64,000 bases of DNA from positions 98,741 to 162,740 of the forward strand of contig NZ_QRDX01000008.1 in assembly GCF_003386195.1 (NCBI RefSeq), read 5' to 3'. This document shows positions 1 to 9,120 of the stretch, in pieces. Each line of letters begins with the position of its first letter. The first letter of the stretch is position 1. The stretch comes from Seonamhaeicola aphaedonensis. Its GTDB lineage: Bacteria > Bacteroidota > Bacteroidia > Flavobacteriales > Flavobacteriaceae. A program made the translations under genes and the position numbers. Below the pieces are notes generated by a model that saw only the letters and a list, made by a program, of their open reading frames with translations, did not search any database and was not told where the DNA came from.

Positions 1-1668
1 TATTATTTCTATGATAAATCCATTGATAGTGCCTATTTCTATAATAATAAGTCAGTAAATCTTTTCAAATCTTTAAATGACAAATTTAATACAGCTGTTG
101 TTCTTCTGGATATTGCACTTCTTCAAAAAGATGATAAAGATTTTACTGGAAGTGAATTGACATCAATAAACGCCCTGTCCTTGTTAAATGAGTTAGAAGA
201 GACTAACGATGTTAGGAAGTATAAATCCTTTTTTTACAACAATTTAGCTCTGGTATTTAAAATGCTAGAACAATATGATGAGTCCATTGAATACAACCTG
301 AAAGCCTTATCAATACAAGAGAAACTAGAGGGGGATAATAAGATGACAATAGATAATCAAAAGAACAATTTAGGTAATGCCTATAAGGAATCTGGGCAGT
401 ACGGTAAGGCTATTGATTATTATAATGAAATATTAAAGGACAAAAAACTGCCTGTTCAAAGACCAGGGTTTTATGCTTTGGTTCTTGATAACTATGCTCA
501 TACATTATTTAAAACTAAACAACTTGACCAAATACCCAATCTTTATTTTAGGGCTTTGAATATTTGCGATAGTATAAATGATAGCTATAAGTCAATAGTT
601 ATTCATCAACACATTGCAGAATATTATTTTGAAAACAACAATTTAGACTCGGCTAAATTTCATGCTTATAAGGCAAAGCATTTATCAGAACAATATTATA
701 ACGACGATTTATTGAAATCATTATTGTTATTATCGAAAATAGAAAAGGGAGATATAGCGGCAGAACATCTTAATGCTTATATAAAGCTAAGTGATAGTCT
801 TCAGAAGTCAGAGAGGAGAATTAGGAATAAGTTTGCCCGAATTCGATTTGAAACAGATGTACTAGAACAGGAAAACATTCAAATTGCTAAAGAGCGTATG
901 TGGCTTTTTATAATCTCAGTGGTTGTTATTATGGCGTCTTTTTTACTCTATTTAGTAGTCACCCAAAGAAACAAGAATAAAGAATTACAATTCATTCAAA
1001 AACAACAGGAAACTAATGAGGAAATTTACAACCTCATGTTATCTCAAAACGAAAGTATTGAAGAAGCTAGAACCATAGAGAAAAAAAGAATATCGGAAGA
1101 ACTACATGATGGTGTTTTAGGACGACTATTTGGAACCAGATTAAGTTTGGATAGTTTAAACTTTAATAATACCCCCGAAGCCATAAAAACTAGAAGTCAA
1201 TATATTGAAGAATTAAAAAAGATAGAACAGGATATTAGAAAGGTGTCCCATGAGTTAAACACTGATTTTGTTTCTGGTAGTGGATTTATTGATATTATAA
1301 AAACCTTGGTAGAAACTCAGTCTTTAGCATACAAGTTAGATTATCAACTTAAGTATGATGATGATATCCATTGGGATAATATAAATAATAAAACTAAAAT
1401 TCATATTTATAGAATAATTCAAGAAACGCTTCATAATATTTATAAGCATGCACAAGCAACCAAAGTAGATATTAGTTTTAAATTAAAAAAAGGTGTAATT
1501 TGCTTGACAATAACAGATAATGGTTCTGGATTTGATGTAAATAAGGCAAAATCAGGTATTGGCTTAAAGAACATGAACTCCAGAATTAATGAAATTAGTG
1601 GAGTGTTAAATATTACATCAGAAATAGATAAAGGAACAACAGTTGTTATTGAAGTCCCAACGGCCTAA
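1..1668 (+). CDS. TPR-containing sensor histidine kinase (5' end cut by window)
   Basis: The reading frame is open from base 1, so the true start lies outside the window. The visible N-terminal half is alpha-helical with tetratricopeptide-like repeats. One membrane segment follows (around bases 900-960), then a short coiled coil. The C-terminal half is a HisKA_3/HATPase kinase. The phospho-acceptor His is in the ELHDGVLGRLFG motif (about base 1105), and the ATP-binding signatures are ETLHNIYKHA, DNGSGFD and GIGLKNM. HisKA_3 kinases of this kind normally phosphorylate NarL/LuxR-type regulators, and one follows 12 bases downstream. The signal sensed is unknown. In this family TPR domains are usually periplasmic, which is inferred here and not shown. 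Confidence 0.9.
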   Translation, partial: YYFYDKSIDSAYFYNNKSVNLFKSLNDKFNTAVVLLDIALLQKDDKDFTGSELTSINALSLLNELEETNDVRKYKSFFYNNLALVFKMLEQYDESIEYNLKALSIQEKLEGDNKMTIDNQKNNLGNAYKESGQYGKAIDYYNEILKDKKLPVQRPGFYALVLDNYAHTLFKTKQLDQIPNLYFRALNICDSINDSYKSIVIHQHIAEYYFENNNLDSAKFHAYKAKHLSEQYYNDDLLKSLLLLSKIEKGDIAAEHLNAYIKLSDSLQKSERRIRNKFARIRFETDVLEQENIQIAKERMWLFIISVVVIMASFLLYLVVTQRNKNKELQFIQKQQETNEEIYNLMLSQNESIEEARTIEKKRISEELHDGVLGRLFGTRLSLDSLNFNNTPEAIKTRSQYIEELKKIEQDIRKVSHELNTDFVSGSGFIDIIKTLVETQSLAYKLDYQLKYDDDIHWDNINNKTKIHIYRIIQETLHNIYKHAQATKVDISFKLKKGVICLTITDNGSGFDVNKAKSGIGLKNMNSRINEISGVLNITSEIDKGTTVVIEVPTA

Positions 1669-1680
1669 CGAACTAAAACC

Positions 1681-2355
1681 ATGACTCAAAAGATTAAAAT
1701 CTTAATGATTGATGACCACCCTATGATTATTGAGGGTTATCAAAACACGTTACAATTTACTAAAAAAGAAAACCAAGAACTCTTTATTGATATTGCTAAT
1801 AATTGTGATGAGGCGGTTACTTATATGGATAAGTCTATTGAGCATGAAAGACCTTATGACATGCTTTTTGTAGACATTAGCCTACCACCATCATCTGATG
1901 GTTCTATGAACTCTGGAGAGGATTTAGCAGAATATGCAAGAAAAATTCTTCCCGATGCAAAAATTGTTATTCTCACCATGTTTAATGAGTCATTTAGAAT
2001 ACACAACATCATTAAAAATATTAATCCAGATGGCTTTTTAATAAAAAGTGATTTAACCTCTAGTGAGTTGGCGAGCGCTTTTCAGGCAGTACTCAATAAT
2101 CCGCCCTTTTATAGTGGTACAGTTAACAGCCATATCAGAAAAGCCATTTCAAGTGATATTGTAATAGATGAAAAAAACCGAAAGATTTTATACTTATTAT
2201 CACAGGGAATTAAAACTAAAAACCTAGCCACGCATTTAGATATTTCTTTAAGCGCTGTAGAGAAGCGAAAGAAACAACTAAAGGAGATATTTTTTATAGA
2301 AGATGGACAAGATGAGACATTGTTGAGCGAAGCTAGAAAACAAGGTTTTGTATAA
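1681..2355 (+). CDS. NarL/LuxR-type response regulator
   Basis: This 224-residue protein has an N-terminal receiver domain and a C-terminal helix-turn-helix. The receiver shows the acidic pair in MIDDHP near the start, the phospho-acceptor Asp in LFVDISLPP, the Thr in ILTMFNES and the Lys in LIKSD. The C-terminal segment RKILYLLSQGIKTKNLA...SAVEKRKKQL is a GerE-like helix-turn-helix somewhat diverged from textbook LuxR. It starts 12 bases after the HisKA_3 kinase stop and is almost certainly the kinase's partner in one operon. Target genes cannot be told from this window. Confidence 0.9.
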   Translation: MTQKIKILMIDDHPMIIEGYQNTLQFTKKENQELFIDIANNCDEAVTYMDKSIEHERPYDMLFVDISLPPSSDGSMNSGEDLAEYARKILPDAKIVILTMFNESFRIHNIIKNINPDGFLIKSDLTSSELASAFQAVLNNPPFYSGTVNSHIRKAISSDIVIDEKNRKILYLLSQGIKTKNLATHLDISLSAVEKRKKQLKEIFFIEDGQDETLLSEARKQGFV

Positions 2356-2585
2356 TTATTACTAAATGTCGATTGGAAAGATATAGAAGAAATTTATTGA
2401 GAAAAAATTAAAATTGTTTATATCTGGAACTCAACATTATGACTAAAAACTACCATTAAACCGTAAAGCAGTTACGGTTTTTCCGTAGCTAAAATACTGG
2501 GCTATTATTTATCTTTGACTGTCAACACTACAAAAAAAATTAATTAATCCCTCATTTTTTTTTGTTGATAATAGCAATTTACAGG

Positions 2586-2612
2586 CCCTGTGGAGGTGAG
2601 AGACCCACAGGG
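2586..2612. terminator. Hairpin between convergent genes
   Basis: CCCTGTGG (2586-2593) pairs perfectly with CCACAGGG (2605-2612) across an 11-base loop. It lies just past the end of the minus-strand DUF456 gene and downstream of the response regulator. The expected T-tract is not immediate on either strand, although a T-run lies about 25 bases away at 2555-2563. A shared bidirectional terminator is plausible but unproven. Confidence 0.4.
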
Positions 2613-2620
2613 TCACTTCT

Positions 2621-3124
2621 TTACAAGCTAAATATACTATTGCTATAATCCCAAACAATACCAATAAAAATCACAAAATAAATAACGGCTACAATAAATT
2701 TTATAAAAGCTGAAGTTAAAAACCCTATAAAAGATCCAAATGCAGCCGTAACAGCCGTTTTGGAGTTACTTTTATTAAGTAGTTCACCAAGATAAGCTCC
2801 CACAAAAGGCCCAATGATAACTCCAAAGGGAATAGGGGCAATGAGTCCTACAACTAATCCTATTGAGGTTCCAATCATGCCATATTTTGTGCCACCAAAG
2901 CGCTTAGTACCAATAGCAGGAATAACATAATCAAGTAGCCAAATAAGTACTGCAATAATGAGTGTGATAATTAGAAATGATTTATCCATAGGAACCGATG
3001 TGGTTAAATGAAGTATCAAAAGTCCAAACCAACTGGTTAGTGGTCCTGGAAGTACAGGTAAAAAGCTACCAATGATTCCTAAAATCATAAAAAGCGTAGC
3101 AATAATGACTAAAATAATGTCCAT
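2621..3124 (-). CDS. DUF456 family membrane protein
   Basis: This 167-residue, very hydrophobic protein has about five membrane segments. The start MDIILVIIATLFMILGIIGS and the glycine-rich core (GTKRFGGTKYGMIGTSIG, FGVIIGPFVGAYLGE) are typical of DUF456, which looks like a small duplicated inner-membrane fold with glycine-zipper helices. The function of the family is not established. The gene is divergent from the blaI-like gene. The 137-base gap holds three BlaI-type operators, the nearest 57 bases from this ATG, so BlaI could also affect this gene, though no -7 box was found facing this way. Confidence 0.85.
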   Translation of the reverse strand: MDIILVIIATLFMILGIIGSFLPVLPGPLTSWFGLLILHLTTSVPMDKSFLIITLIIAVLIWLLDYVIPAIGTKRFGGTKYGMIGTSIGLVVGLIAPIPFGVIIGPFVGAYLGELLNKSNSKTAVTAAFGSFIGFLTSAFIKFIVAVIYFVIFIGIVWDYSNSIFSL

Positions 3125-3180
3125 ATATTAGATAGAATACGCTCAGTAAGACGTAATTTGATAGAATTTGTTACATTTTT

Positions 3181-3240
3181 AACTAAAAGATTAGTTCAAA
3201 CTAAAAAATTAGTTATATTTGTAAAACTAAATCTTTAGTT
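3181..3240. promoter_or_regulatory. Three tandem BlaI-type operators
   Basis: Three 16-bp palindromes share the form AACTAA-N4-TTAGTT: 3181-3196 (spacer AAGA), 3199-3214 (spacer AAAA) and 3225-3240 (arms extended to AACTAAA/TTTAGTT). Their centres are 18 and 26 bases apart. BlaI/MecI repressors bind short dyads with TA-rich half-sites upstream of their own genes, and the gene just downstream encodes such a repressor, so autoregulation is the natural reading. Confidence 0.8.
3214..3221 (+). promoter_or_regulatory. -7 promoter box of the blaI-like gene
   Basis: TATATTTG matches the Bacteroidota -7 consensus TAnnTTTG exactly. It lies between operator 2, with which it shares one base, and operator 3. 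Transcription would start inside operator 3, about 35 bases before the ATG. A repressor on these sites would block polymerase directly. No TTG is seen at the usual -33 distance. Confidence 0.7.
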
Positions 3241-3261
3241 GAATAGAAAGTACATATTAAA

Positions 3262-3624
3262 ATGAAGCAACTCACCAAAGCAGAAGAAGATATCATGCAA
3301 ATACTTTGGCAATTAAAAAAAGCCAATGTAAAAACTATTATAGAACAGATTCCTGAGCCCAAACCAGCTTACAACACGGTGTCTACCATTGTCAGGATTT
3401 TAGAAGGCAAAGGTTTTGTGGGTTATGAAAAGCAGGGAAAAGGACATGTTTATTTTCCTGTTGTAGAAAAACAAGATTACAGCAACCAAACTATCAATAA
3501 ATTGGTAGATAATTATTTTCAAGGGTCGTTTAAAAGTATGGTGTCATTCTTTGTAAAGAAAAATGATATGAGCATAAAAGACTTAGAATCGGTTTTAAAT
3601 GAGATTAATAAAAAAGACTCGTAA
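3262..3624 (+). CDS. BlaI/MecI-family transcriptional repressor
   Basis: This 120-residue protein is of normal length for the family. The N-terminal winged helix (LTKAEEDIMQILWQL, then AYNTVSTIVRILEGKGFVGYEKQGKGHVYFP) is the BlaI/MecI/CopY DNA-binding domain, and the C-terminal helices resemble the dimerisation arm. These repressors are inactivated when a partner M56 membrane peptidase senses its signal. That partner begins two bases after this stop codon. In Bacteroidota such pairs are common without a beta-lactamase, and none is seen here, so the controlled process is unknown. Three operators lie just upstream. Confidence 0.92.
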   Translation: MKQLTKAEEDIMQILWQLKKANVKTIIEQIPEPKPAYNTVSTIVRILEGKGFVGYEKQGKGHVYFPVVEKQDYSNQTINKLVDNYFQGSFKSMVSFFVKKNDMSIKDLESVLNEINKKDS

Positions 3625-3626
3625 TC

Positions 3627-5135
3627 ATGTTTCAATATATTCTACAGACCGTTGCATTTCAGTTATTATTTTTAATTATTTATGATCTCTTTTTAAGGAA
3701 AGAAACCTTCTTTAATTGGAATAGATTGTATTTACTGGGAACTCCAATACTTTCGTTTTTAATTCCTTTGATTAAGATTGAACAATTTAAAGATGTAGTT
3801 TCTGCAGAATATATTATAAGGCTTCCGGAGGTTTTTATAGGAAACCCAATAAGTAATGACAATGTTTCTGTTCAATTAGATGCTGCGGTTATTAACCAAA
3901 ATGTTTTCAATATTTGGGAACTTATTTTTTTTACTGGAGTCTCAATAGCTGTTGTTTTATTTGGTTTTAAGCTATATAAAATGCTTAAGGTTTTAGCAAA
4001 AAACCCAAAACAAAAAATAGAAAACTTTAGTATTGTTAATTTGCTAAATAGTACTGCTGCTTTTTCGTTTTTTAAGTATATATTTTTGGGTGAGCTGCTA
4101 AGCGCAGAAGATAAAAATTCCATTTTAAAACATGAAATGGTACATGCTAAACAATATCATTCAGCAGATTTACTATTATTTGAAGTTTTAAGAATTCTAT
4201 GTTGGTTTAACCCATTAATCTATAAGTACCAAAACAGAATTGTTGAGTTACATGAGTTTATAGCTGATGCCCAAGCGGTTAAACTTCAAGATAAAAAAGC
4301 CTATTATGAAAACCTATTGTCACAGGTTTTCGACACCAAAAAAATATCATTCATCAATCCATTTTTTAAACAATCATTAATCAAAAAACGAATCGTTATG
4401 TTACAAAAATCAAAATCAAAACAAATTAATTTATTAAAGTATGCTTTGTTAATTCCATTGATATTAGTAATGCTGGTTTATACTTCTTGTAAAAAAGTAG
4501 AGAATGAATTTTCTGAGCAAGATTCAATGGGATCTCTAATTTCGCAACTTCATTTACAATTAGAGAAAAAAGGAGAATTGTCTAATGAAGAAAGAGAGGC
4601 CTTAATGCCTTTATATAATAGTTTGATTAGAAAAGGTTTGAATATCGGGAATTTTGAAGAATTTATGAAAATGACCAGTACGTCACCGAAATGGGAAACC
4701 CATTTTTTAAGTGAAAACAAACCCAATCAAATAGGTTTTAATCAAAAAGGAGAGAAGGAATACCCTTTTTCAATTATCGAGCAACCTCCTGTTTTTCCAG
4801 AATGTGAACAACTAGATATTATATATCAAAAACGGTGTATGGCAAAAAAGATAAGTGAGTTTATTCATAAAAACTTTAATACTGATTTGGTTAAGGGTAC
4901 AGATTTAGAAGGTAGACAACGAATAAGTGTTATTTTTAAAATTGACAAAGAAGGTAAGGTCACAGGTGTTAGATCAAGAGCTATTAGTCCATTATTAGAA
5001 GCTGAGGCAAATAGGGTAGTTAATTTACTTCCAAAAATGATTCCAGGAAAAATGAATGGAGAGAATGTTGTGGTAAGATATTCGTTGCCAATTATTTTTG
5101 AGGTAGCTGATGATAAACCAGCAGATAAAGATTAA
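3627..5135 (+). CDS. BlaR1/MecR1-like M56 peptidase with C-terminal TonB-like domain
   Basis: This 502-residue membrane protein is the likely sensor partner of the BlaI-like repressor, and the two genes are separated by two bases. Hydrophobic segments flank a cytoplasmic gluzincin: HEMVH at residues 169-173 binds zinc, and ELHEFIADA further on supplies the third ligand. A membrane segment follows (about residues 270-285, ending in TSC), then a periplasmic region. The last 90 residues resemble a TonB C-terminal domain (ISVIFKIDKEGKVTGVR...VVRYSLPIIFEV). The M56-TonB arrangement is typical of Bacteroidota and replaces the penicillin-binding sensor of BlaR1. The ligand is unknown. Confidence 0.88.
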   Translation: MFQYILQTVAFQLLFLIIYDLFLRKETFFNWNRLYLLGTPILSFLIPLIKIEQFKDVVSAEYIIRLPEVFIGNPISNDNVSVQLDAAVINQNVFNIWELIFFTGVSIAVVLFGFKLYKMLKVLAKNPKQKIENFSIVNLLNSTAAFSFFKYIFLGELLSAEDKNSILKHEMVHAKQYHSADLLLFEVLRILCWFNPLIYKYQNRIVELHEFIADAQAVKLQDKKAYYENLLSQVFDTKKISFINPFFKQSLIKKRIVMLQKSKSKQINLLKYALLIPLILVMLVYTSCKKVENEFSEQDSMGSLISQLHLQLEKKGELSNEEREALMPLYNSLIRKGLNIGNFEEFMKMTSTSPKWETHFLSENKPNQIGFNQKGEKEYPFSIIEQPPVFPECEQLDIIYQKRCMAKKISEFIHKNFNTDLVKGTDLEGRQRISVIFKIDKEGKVTGVRSRAISPLLEAEANRVVNLLPKMIPGKMNGENVVVRYSLPIIFEVADDKPADKD

Positions 5136-5161
5136 ATTATTTTTAGTAAGCATATTTAAAC

Positions 5162-5186
5162 ACCGAAGCATTGCTTCGGTTTTTTA
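5162..5186 (+). terminator. Rho-independent terminator of the blaI-M56 operon
   Basis: ACCGAAGC (5162-5169) and GCTTCGGT (5173-5180) form an 8-bp stem with a 3-base loop, followed by a run of Ts. It sits 26 bases after the M56 stop codon. Confidence 0.9.
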
Positions 5187-5244
5187 TTTTATCAAATGCT
5201 TAAAACGCAGAAAAAGTCGTACTTTTCGGGTACAGTTTTAATCC

Positions 5245-5721
5245 ATGAAGTATTGTCTTTCTTTTTTGCTTGTTTCGTTGTTCACATCATGCAAATATTT
5301 TGATGTTGAAAAAACAACTTCTGAGGCTATTTTAAAGGAAGAGTTGAAAACCTTTAATTGGAATGATGTTGATACCTATCCGTCATTTTCTATATGTGAT
5401 TCTTTAATTTCTAAATCAGAAAAAAAAGAGTGTTTTCAGAATAATTTGTCTTCTCATATTTTAAAGTTTTTGCAAGATGAAGTTATTGTTGTTACCCAAG
5501 ATATTCATGATACAATTAATCTTCAGTTTAAGGTCTCTGAAAAAGGTGATTTAACATTGCTAGAAGCAAAAGTTGATAGCCTCACAGTGAAAGAAATCCC
5601 TAACATTTATGAATTGATTAACAACAGTTTAAATACGTTGCCCACAATTTATGCGGCTATCAAGCATGATCAATACGTAAAAACCGAGTTTGAACTTCCT
5701 ATGGTTATAAAAGTTGAATGA
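5245..5721 (+). CDS. Small lipoprotein related to TonB-like C-terminal domains
   Basis: This 158-residue protein has a short signal peptide ending in a lipobox (SLFTSC, Cys16), so it is probably lipidated. The stretch VDTYPSFSICDSL...KKECFQNNLSSHILKFL resembles the PVFPECEQL...KRCMAKKISEFIHKNF segment before the TonB-like domain of the upstream M56 protein. The C-terminal half (LQFKVSEKGDLTLLEAKVDS) also follows that pattern. It therefore looks like a free-standing relative of the M56 periplasmic domain and may have arisen by duplication. A terminator separates the two genes. No function can be assigned. Confidence 0.7.
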   Translation: MKYCLSFLLVSLFTSCKYFDVEKTTSEAILKEELKTFNWNDVDTYPSFSICDSLISKSEKKECFQNNLSSHILKFLQDEVIVVTQDIHDTINLQFKVSEKGDLTLLEAKVDSLTVKEIPNIYELINNSLNTLPTIYAAIKHDQYVKTEFELPMVIKVE

Positions 5722-5736
5722 TGAACAGTGTGTTTC

Positions 5737-6606
5737 TTATAAATTAAACTTATAGCCAGCTGCAAAATTGACTGGAAAATGATTACTGTTACTGGCAAAA
5801 ACAGCAAAAAGTTCATTGTAAATTAAAGAGACAAAACTGTTTTCTGAGACTTTTATGTCACTTCCTACCCCCAAACTAAAGGGTACCCTAAATGCACTGT
5901 TTTTTTCAGTAATGGTTTGATCATCAACTTCAATGGTCTCTTTAGAAAAAGTATAGGTAGCTAGATTAAGATTGGTATAAATATTAATTTTTTCTTTGTT
6001 AACAAATCGTAATCTATGTCCTATGGCTAAAACAGTTGAAACAAATTTGTAGTCATCGTTTTTCAAAGCATGCGAAATACTAAAAAAACCAGATTGCATG
6101 GGTAGCGGCTTTTTTTCAAATACCTCTAATTCAATACTAAAAAAAGGTGTTTTATTGTTGTTAGGGTTTTCCATGAATGGATGATTGGTCATACCTGCAA
6201 ATAGTCCTAATCTGGTTTGTGCCAAAACTTTTTCATCGGTATAAGTATATCTTCTGGTGCCATTAGAATTATAAGCTTTAATAAATTGCTTTAGACTATA
6301 ACGTCCGTAACCAACATTTTCCATAGACATTCCAGAGTCTTTGGTTAACGTGGTTAATACGGTTTTATATTCTTTATTAAAGCTGTTGTCGTTCTTTTTA
6401 GTGTTGAGCAATTCCTGAATGTTACTATTTTTATCTCTAACAAAAAGGCGTATGGTGTCCTTGGTTTTTAAAGAAAGTAAATCTAATTCACCTTTCGCTT
6501 CAAGCTTAAGATATAAAGATTCCTTATTAACAGTAACTTGTTCTTGACCAGTAGCAATTGAAATGTAGGTCATAAAAAAAATAGAAAAAAGGATAAACTT
6601 TTTCAT
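5737..6606 (-). CDS. Exported protein of unknown function, outer-membrane-like C-terminus
   Basis: This 289-residue protein has a classical signal peptide (MKKFILFSIFFMTYISIATGQ, cleaved near residue 20). The second half alternates polar and hydrophobic residues and ends in aromatic-hydrophobic fashion (FAAGYKFNL), as outer-membrane beta-strand proteins do. I do not recognise the family. It converges with the small lipoprotein gene with 15 bases between stop codons, and lies downstream of the glycosyltransferase on the same strand. Confidence 0.65.
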   Translation of the reverse strand: MKKFILFSIFFMTYISIATGQEQVTVNKESLYLKLEAKGELDLLSLKTKDTIRLFVRDKNSNIQELLNTKKNDNSFNKEYKTVLTTLTKDSGMSMENVGYGRYSLKQFIKAYNSNGTRRYTYTDEKVLAQTRLGLFAGMTNHPFMENPNNNKTPFFSIELEVFEKKPLPMQSGFFSISHALKNDDYKFVSTVLAIGHRLRFVNKEKINIYTNLNLATYTFSKETIEVDDQTITEKNSAFRVPFSLGVGSDIKVSENSFVSLIYNELFAVFASNSNHFPVNFAAGYKFNL

Positions 6607-6656
6607 GTTACTGGCGGTGTTGGGTACATGTAAATTTATAAAATTTATTAATATGT

Positions 6657-7799
6657 CTACTTTCTAAAAGTTCTTCCTTTCCATTTATAGGTTTTAAATG
6701 AGGACAAAAAAGCAATATAAACACAAATAAAAGGATAGATAAAAAAGGAAGGAATGTAACTGATAAGTGCCTCTCTTTGATTGAGAAAAGACGCTGATTT
6801 ATAAATTAGAATAAAATCTATATTAAGCTTAATAAATACTATATACAAGAAGATTTTAAAATTGAACATACTCAAAGCTGAGAGTAATGCTAGAATTATT
6901 ATTAAAGCATTAGTCATTAAAACAATAAGTCCGGTAAGTTTTCCAACCCCATTGTTATAAGCACTTGTTTTTGAAGCCCAACGAAGCCGTTGCGCAATGA
7001 GTAAAGCCCAAGAGGGTTGAGGTTTCGTGCTTACAATAGCATATTCGCTTTTTAAATAATGGACGTGGTTAGGGTAGGCATTAACAATTTTTTCTAGCAA
7101 GAAAATATCATCGCCGCTGGCAATGTTAGTATTGCCTTGAAAACCTCTTAATTCTATAAAGAGTTCTTTTTGATAGGCAAAATTGGCGCCATTGCATAAA
7201 AACGGTTTTTTTAGAGCAAAGCCTCCTATGGTGGCACCTTGTAAACTTAAAAGGTCTAGTAATTGAAACCTGTTTAAAAAGCCATTAGTTTTGTTATATG
7301 CAACTGGGGCTACAATACATTTAGATTCATTTAGTTGAATAAATTCATCAAAACTACGCAACCAATATTTGGGTAAGGTACAATCGGCATCTGTAGTAAT
7401 TATCCATTTATTTTTTGCTTGTTTGATTGCCGTATTAATAGCATCTTTTTTTGGAGACTTGGACGTTCTTTCGTTTTTGATTACCCTAATGTCAGTTGGA
7501 GTACTTTCACTTAACGAAAATGTATCTAGAACTTGCTTTATAATAGCAACAGAATCATCACTAGAATCATCATCAACAAAAATGATTTCAAATAAATGAT
7601 TTGGATATTCTAATTGTGAGATTGAATGGAGTAAATCCGGTAAATTATTAGACTCGTTTCTAAAAGGAATTACAACAGAAAATGAAGTTTTTGCAGGTAA
7701 ATCCCTTAGTTGAAAATCCTTTATCCTATCAAAACTAAAAACAAAACGCCCTATTAATAGTAAGTACAATAGTATGATTACAATGCTTATGATAGCCAT
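6657..7799 (-). CDS. Membrane-bound family 2 glycosyltransferase
   Basis: This 380-residue protein has one N-terminal membrane anchor, a GT-A catalytic domain and about three C-terminal membrane segments. Visible GT2 signatures are VVIPFRNES, the nucleotide-sugar site FVDDDSSDDS, the metal-binding TTDADCTLP, the acceptor-site GGDDIFL-type motif (here ASGDDIFLLE) and QRLRW, the QxxRW motif of processive GT2 enzymes. It probably adds sugars to a lipid or surface glycan at the inner membrane. Donor and acceptor are unknown. It diverges from the outer-membrane protein gene at 7908. Confidence 0.85.
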   Translation of the reverse strand: MAIISIVIILLYLLLIGRFVFSFDRIKDFQLRDLPAKTSFSVVIPFRNESNNLPDLLHSISQLEYPNHLFEIIFVDDDSSDDSVAIIKQVLDTFSLSESTPTDIRVIKNERTSKSPKKDAINTAIKQAKNKWIITTDADCTLPKYWLRSFDEFIQLNESKCIVAPVAYNKTNGFLNRFQLLDLLSLQGATIGGFALKKPFLCNGANFAYQKELFIELRGFQGNTNIASGDDIFLLEKIVNAYPNHVHYLKSEYAIVSTKPQPSWALLIAQRLRWASKTSAYNNGVGKLTGLIVLMTNALIIILALLSALSMFNFKIFLYIVFIKLNIDFILIYKSASFLNQREALISYIPSFFIYPFICVYIAFLSSFKTYKWKGRTFRK

Positions 7800-7851
7800 A
7801 TTAAATTTTTGGTTTTGGATGAATTAAAATTAACCACAAAAAAGAATTGCT

Positions 7852-7859
7852 TAGTTTTG
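7852..7859 (+). promoter_or_regulatory. Candidate -7 box for the 7908 gene and ruvC run
   Basis: TAGTTTTG matches TAnnTTTG, 48 bases before the ATG at 7908. No TTG at the usual -33 spacing is seen, so this call rests on the -7 element alone. Confidence 0.45.
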
Positions 7860-7907
7860 TATGTAACCCAATTATTCATGAATACAAATAAAACCATTAT
7901 TTAGGTT

Positions 7908-8546
7908 ATGAACTTCAGTTTTGAAAAAATCAAGTTGGTCTTTTATTTCTATGGTTGTTTACTGTTTACCAATCTTTCATTTTCTCAAGAGGGAACCAGT
8001 CTTTTAAAAGCACAATTCGCTTTGGGAGTTAATAACCCTTCAAGTAATGGATTTGTTGGAGATTTTGAAGGCAAAGGAATTAATTTCCCAACAGTTGATT
8101 TAGGACTTCAGTATATGTTTAGCTCCAGTTTAGGCGCTAGGTTAGATTATAGCTTTAGTAGAATATCTAATGAAGATAGTACCCCAACATTTAAATTAAA
8201 TTATTCAAGAATTAATGCGCAGTTGGTTTATGATGCCAGTAATGTTTTAACGTTTCTTCCTCCAAGAATAGGTGTTTTTATTCATGTGGGACCAGGTTAT
8301 TCTATGGTTAAGCCCCTAGGAAATTATACCCAAAATAAGGAGTCGTTTTTTAATATTATGGCTGGTATGCAATTTCATTATGGAATTTCAGATAAGCTTT
8401 CTATTTATACCGATGTATCTTACATCAATGGATTTGGAAAAGATTTTGATCCAGTTAGTGATGGTTTTGGGTCTTTTAATGGTAATCTATTAACCATTAC
8501 TTTTGGAGCGTCCATTTCATTAAGTGGATGTTATTATTGTGATTAA
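7908..8546 (+). CDS. Outer-membrane beta-barrel protein (OmpA/porin-like)
   Basis: This 212-residue protein has a signal peptide (cleaved near LSFSQ, residue 26) and alternating beta-strands of an 8-stranded barrel type. Strand signatures include [25 protein letters not shown] and [13 protein letters not shown], and the protein ends with [14 protein letters not shown]. No OmpA-like peptidoglycan domain follows, so the protein is only a barrel. It ends two bases before ruvC and is probably co-transcribed. The role is unknown. Confidence 0.75.
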   Translation: MNFSFEKIKLVFYFYGCLLFTNLSFSQEGTSLLKAQFALGVNNPSSNGFVGDFEGKGINFPTVDLGLQYMFSSSLGARLDYSFSRISNEDSTPTFKLNYSRINAQLVYDASNVLTFLPPRIGVFIHVGPGYSMVKPLGNYTQNKESFFNIMAGMQFHYGISDKLSIYTDVSYINGFGKDFDPVSDGFGSFNGNLLTITFGASISLSGCYYCD

Positions 8547-8548
8547 TA

Positions 8549-9103
8549 ATGATAGAAGAAAAGATAATATTAGGTATTGACCCAGGAACCACTATTATGG
8601 GTTTCGGACTTATAAAAGTGATAGGAAAACAAATGCAATTTATTCAGTTAAATGAATTGGATTTGAAAAAGTACAACGATCACTATTTAAAGCTCAAACT
8701 CATTTTTGAACGTACCATAGAACTTATTGATACCCACAAGCCCGATGAAATAGCAATTGAGGCACCATTTTATGGGAAGAATGTGCAAAGTATGTTAAAG
8801 CTAGGTAGAGCTCAAGGGGTGGCTATGGCTGCAGGTTTAAGTAGAGAAATCCCGATAACGGAATATTTACCAAAAAAAATAAAAATGGCCATAACCGGTA
8901 ACGGAAATGCTAGTAAAGAGCAAGTAGCTAAAATGCTTCAGAGCCTGTTGAGTTTAAAAACCTTACCTAAAAATTTAGATGCTACCGATGGGCTAGCTGC
9001 AGCAGTTTGCCATTTTTATAACTCTGGAAAAGTATCAGTTGGTAAAAGTTATTCTGGTTGGGATACGTTTGTGAAACAAAATGGAGATAGGGTTAAAAAA
9101 TAG
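8549..9103 (+). CDS. ruvC: Crossover junction endodeoxyribonuclease RuvC
   Basis: RuvC cuts Holliday junctions made during recombination, working with RuvAB. At 184 residues it has the usual length. The four catalytic acids are present: Asp11 in GIDPGT, Glu71 in IAIEAPF, and Asp144 and Asp147 in [10 protein letters not shown], with nearly the same spacing as in E. coli RuvC (7, 66, 138, 141). The surrounding gene order of ruvC followed by hemW and small conserved genes looks like an ordinary flavobacterial housekeeping run. Confidence 0.96.
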   Translation: MIEEKIILGIDPGTTIMGFGLIKVIGKQMQFIQLNELDLKKYNDHYLKLKLIFERTIELIDTHKPDEIAIEAPFYGKNVQSMLKLGRAQGVAMAAGLSREIPITEYLPKKIKMAITGNGNASKEQVAKMLQSLLSLKTLPKNLDATDGLAAAVCHFYNSGKVSVGKSYSGWDTFVKQNGDRVKK

Positions 9104-9120
9104 TTTATACTCACTAATTA

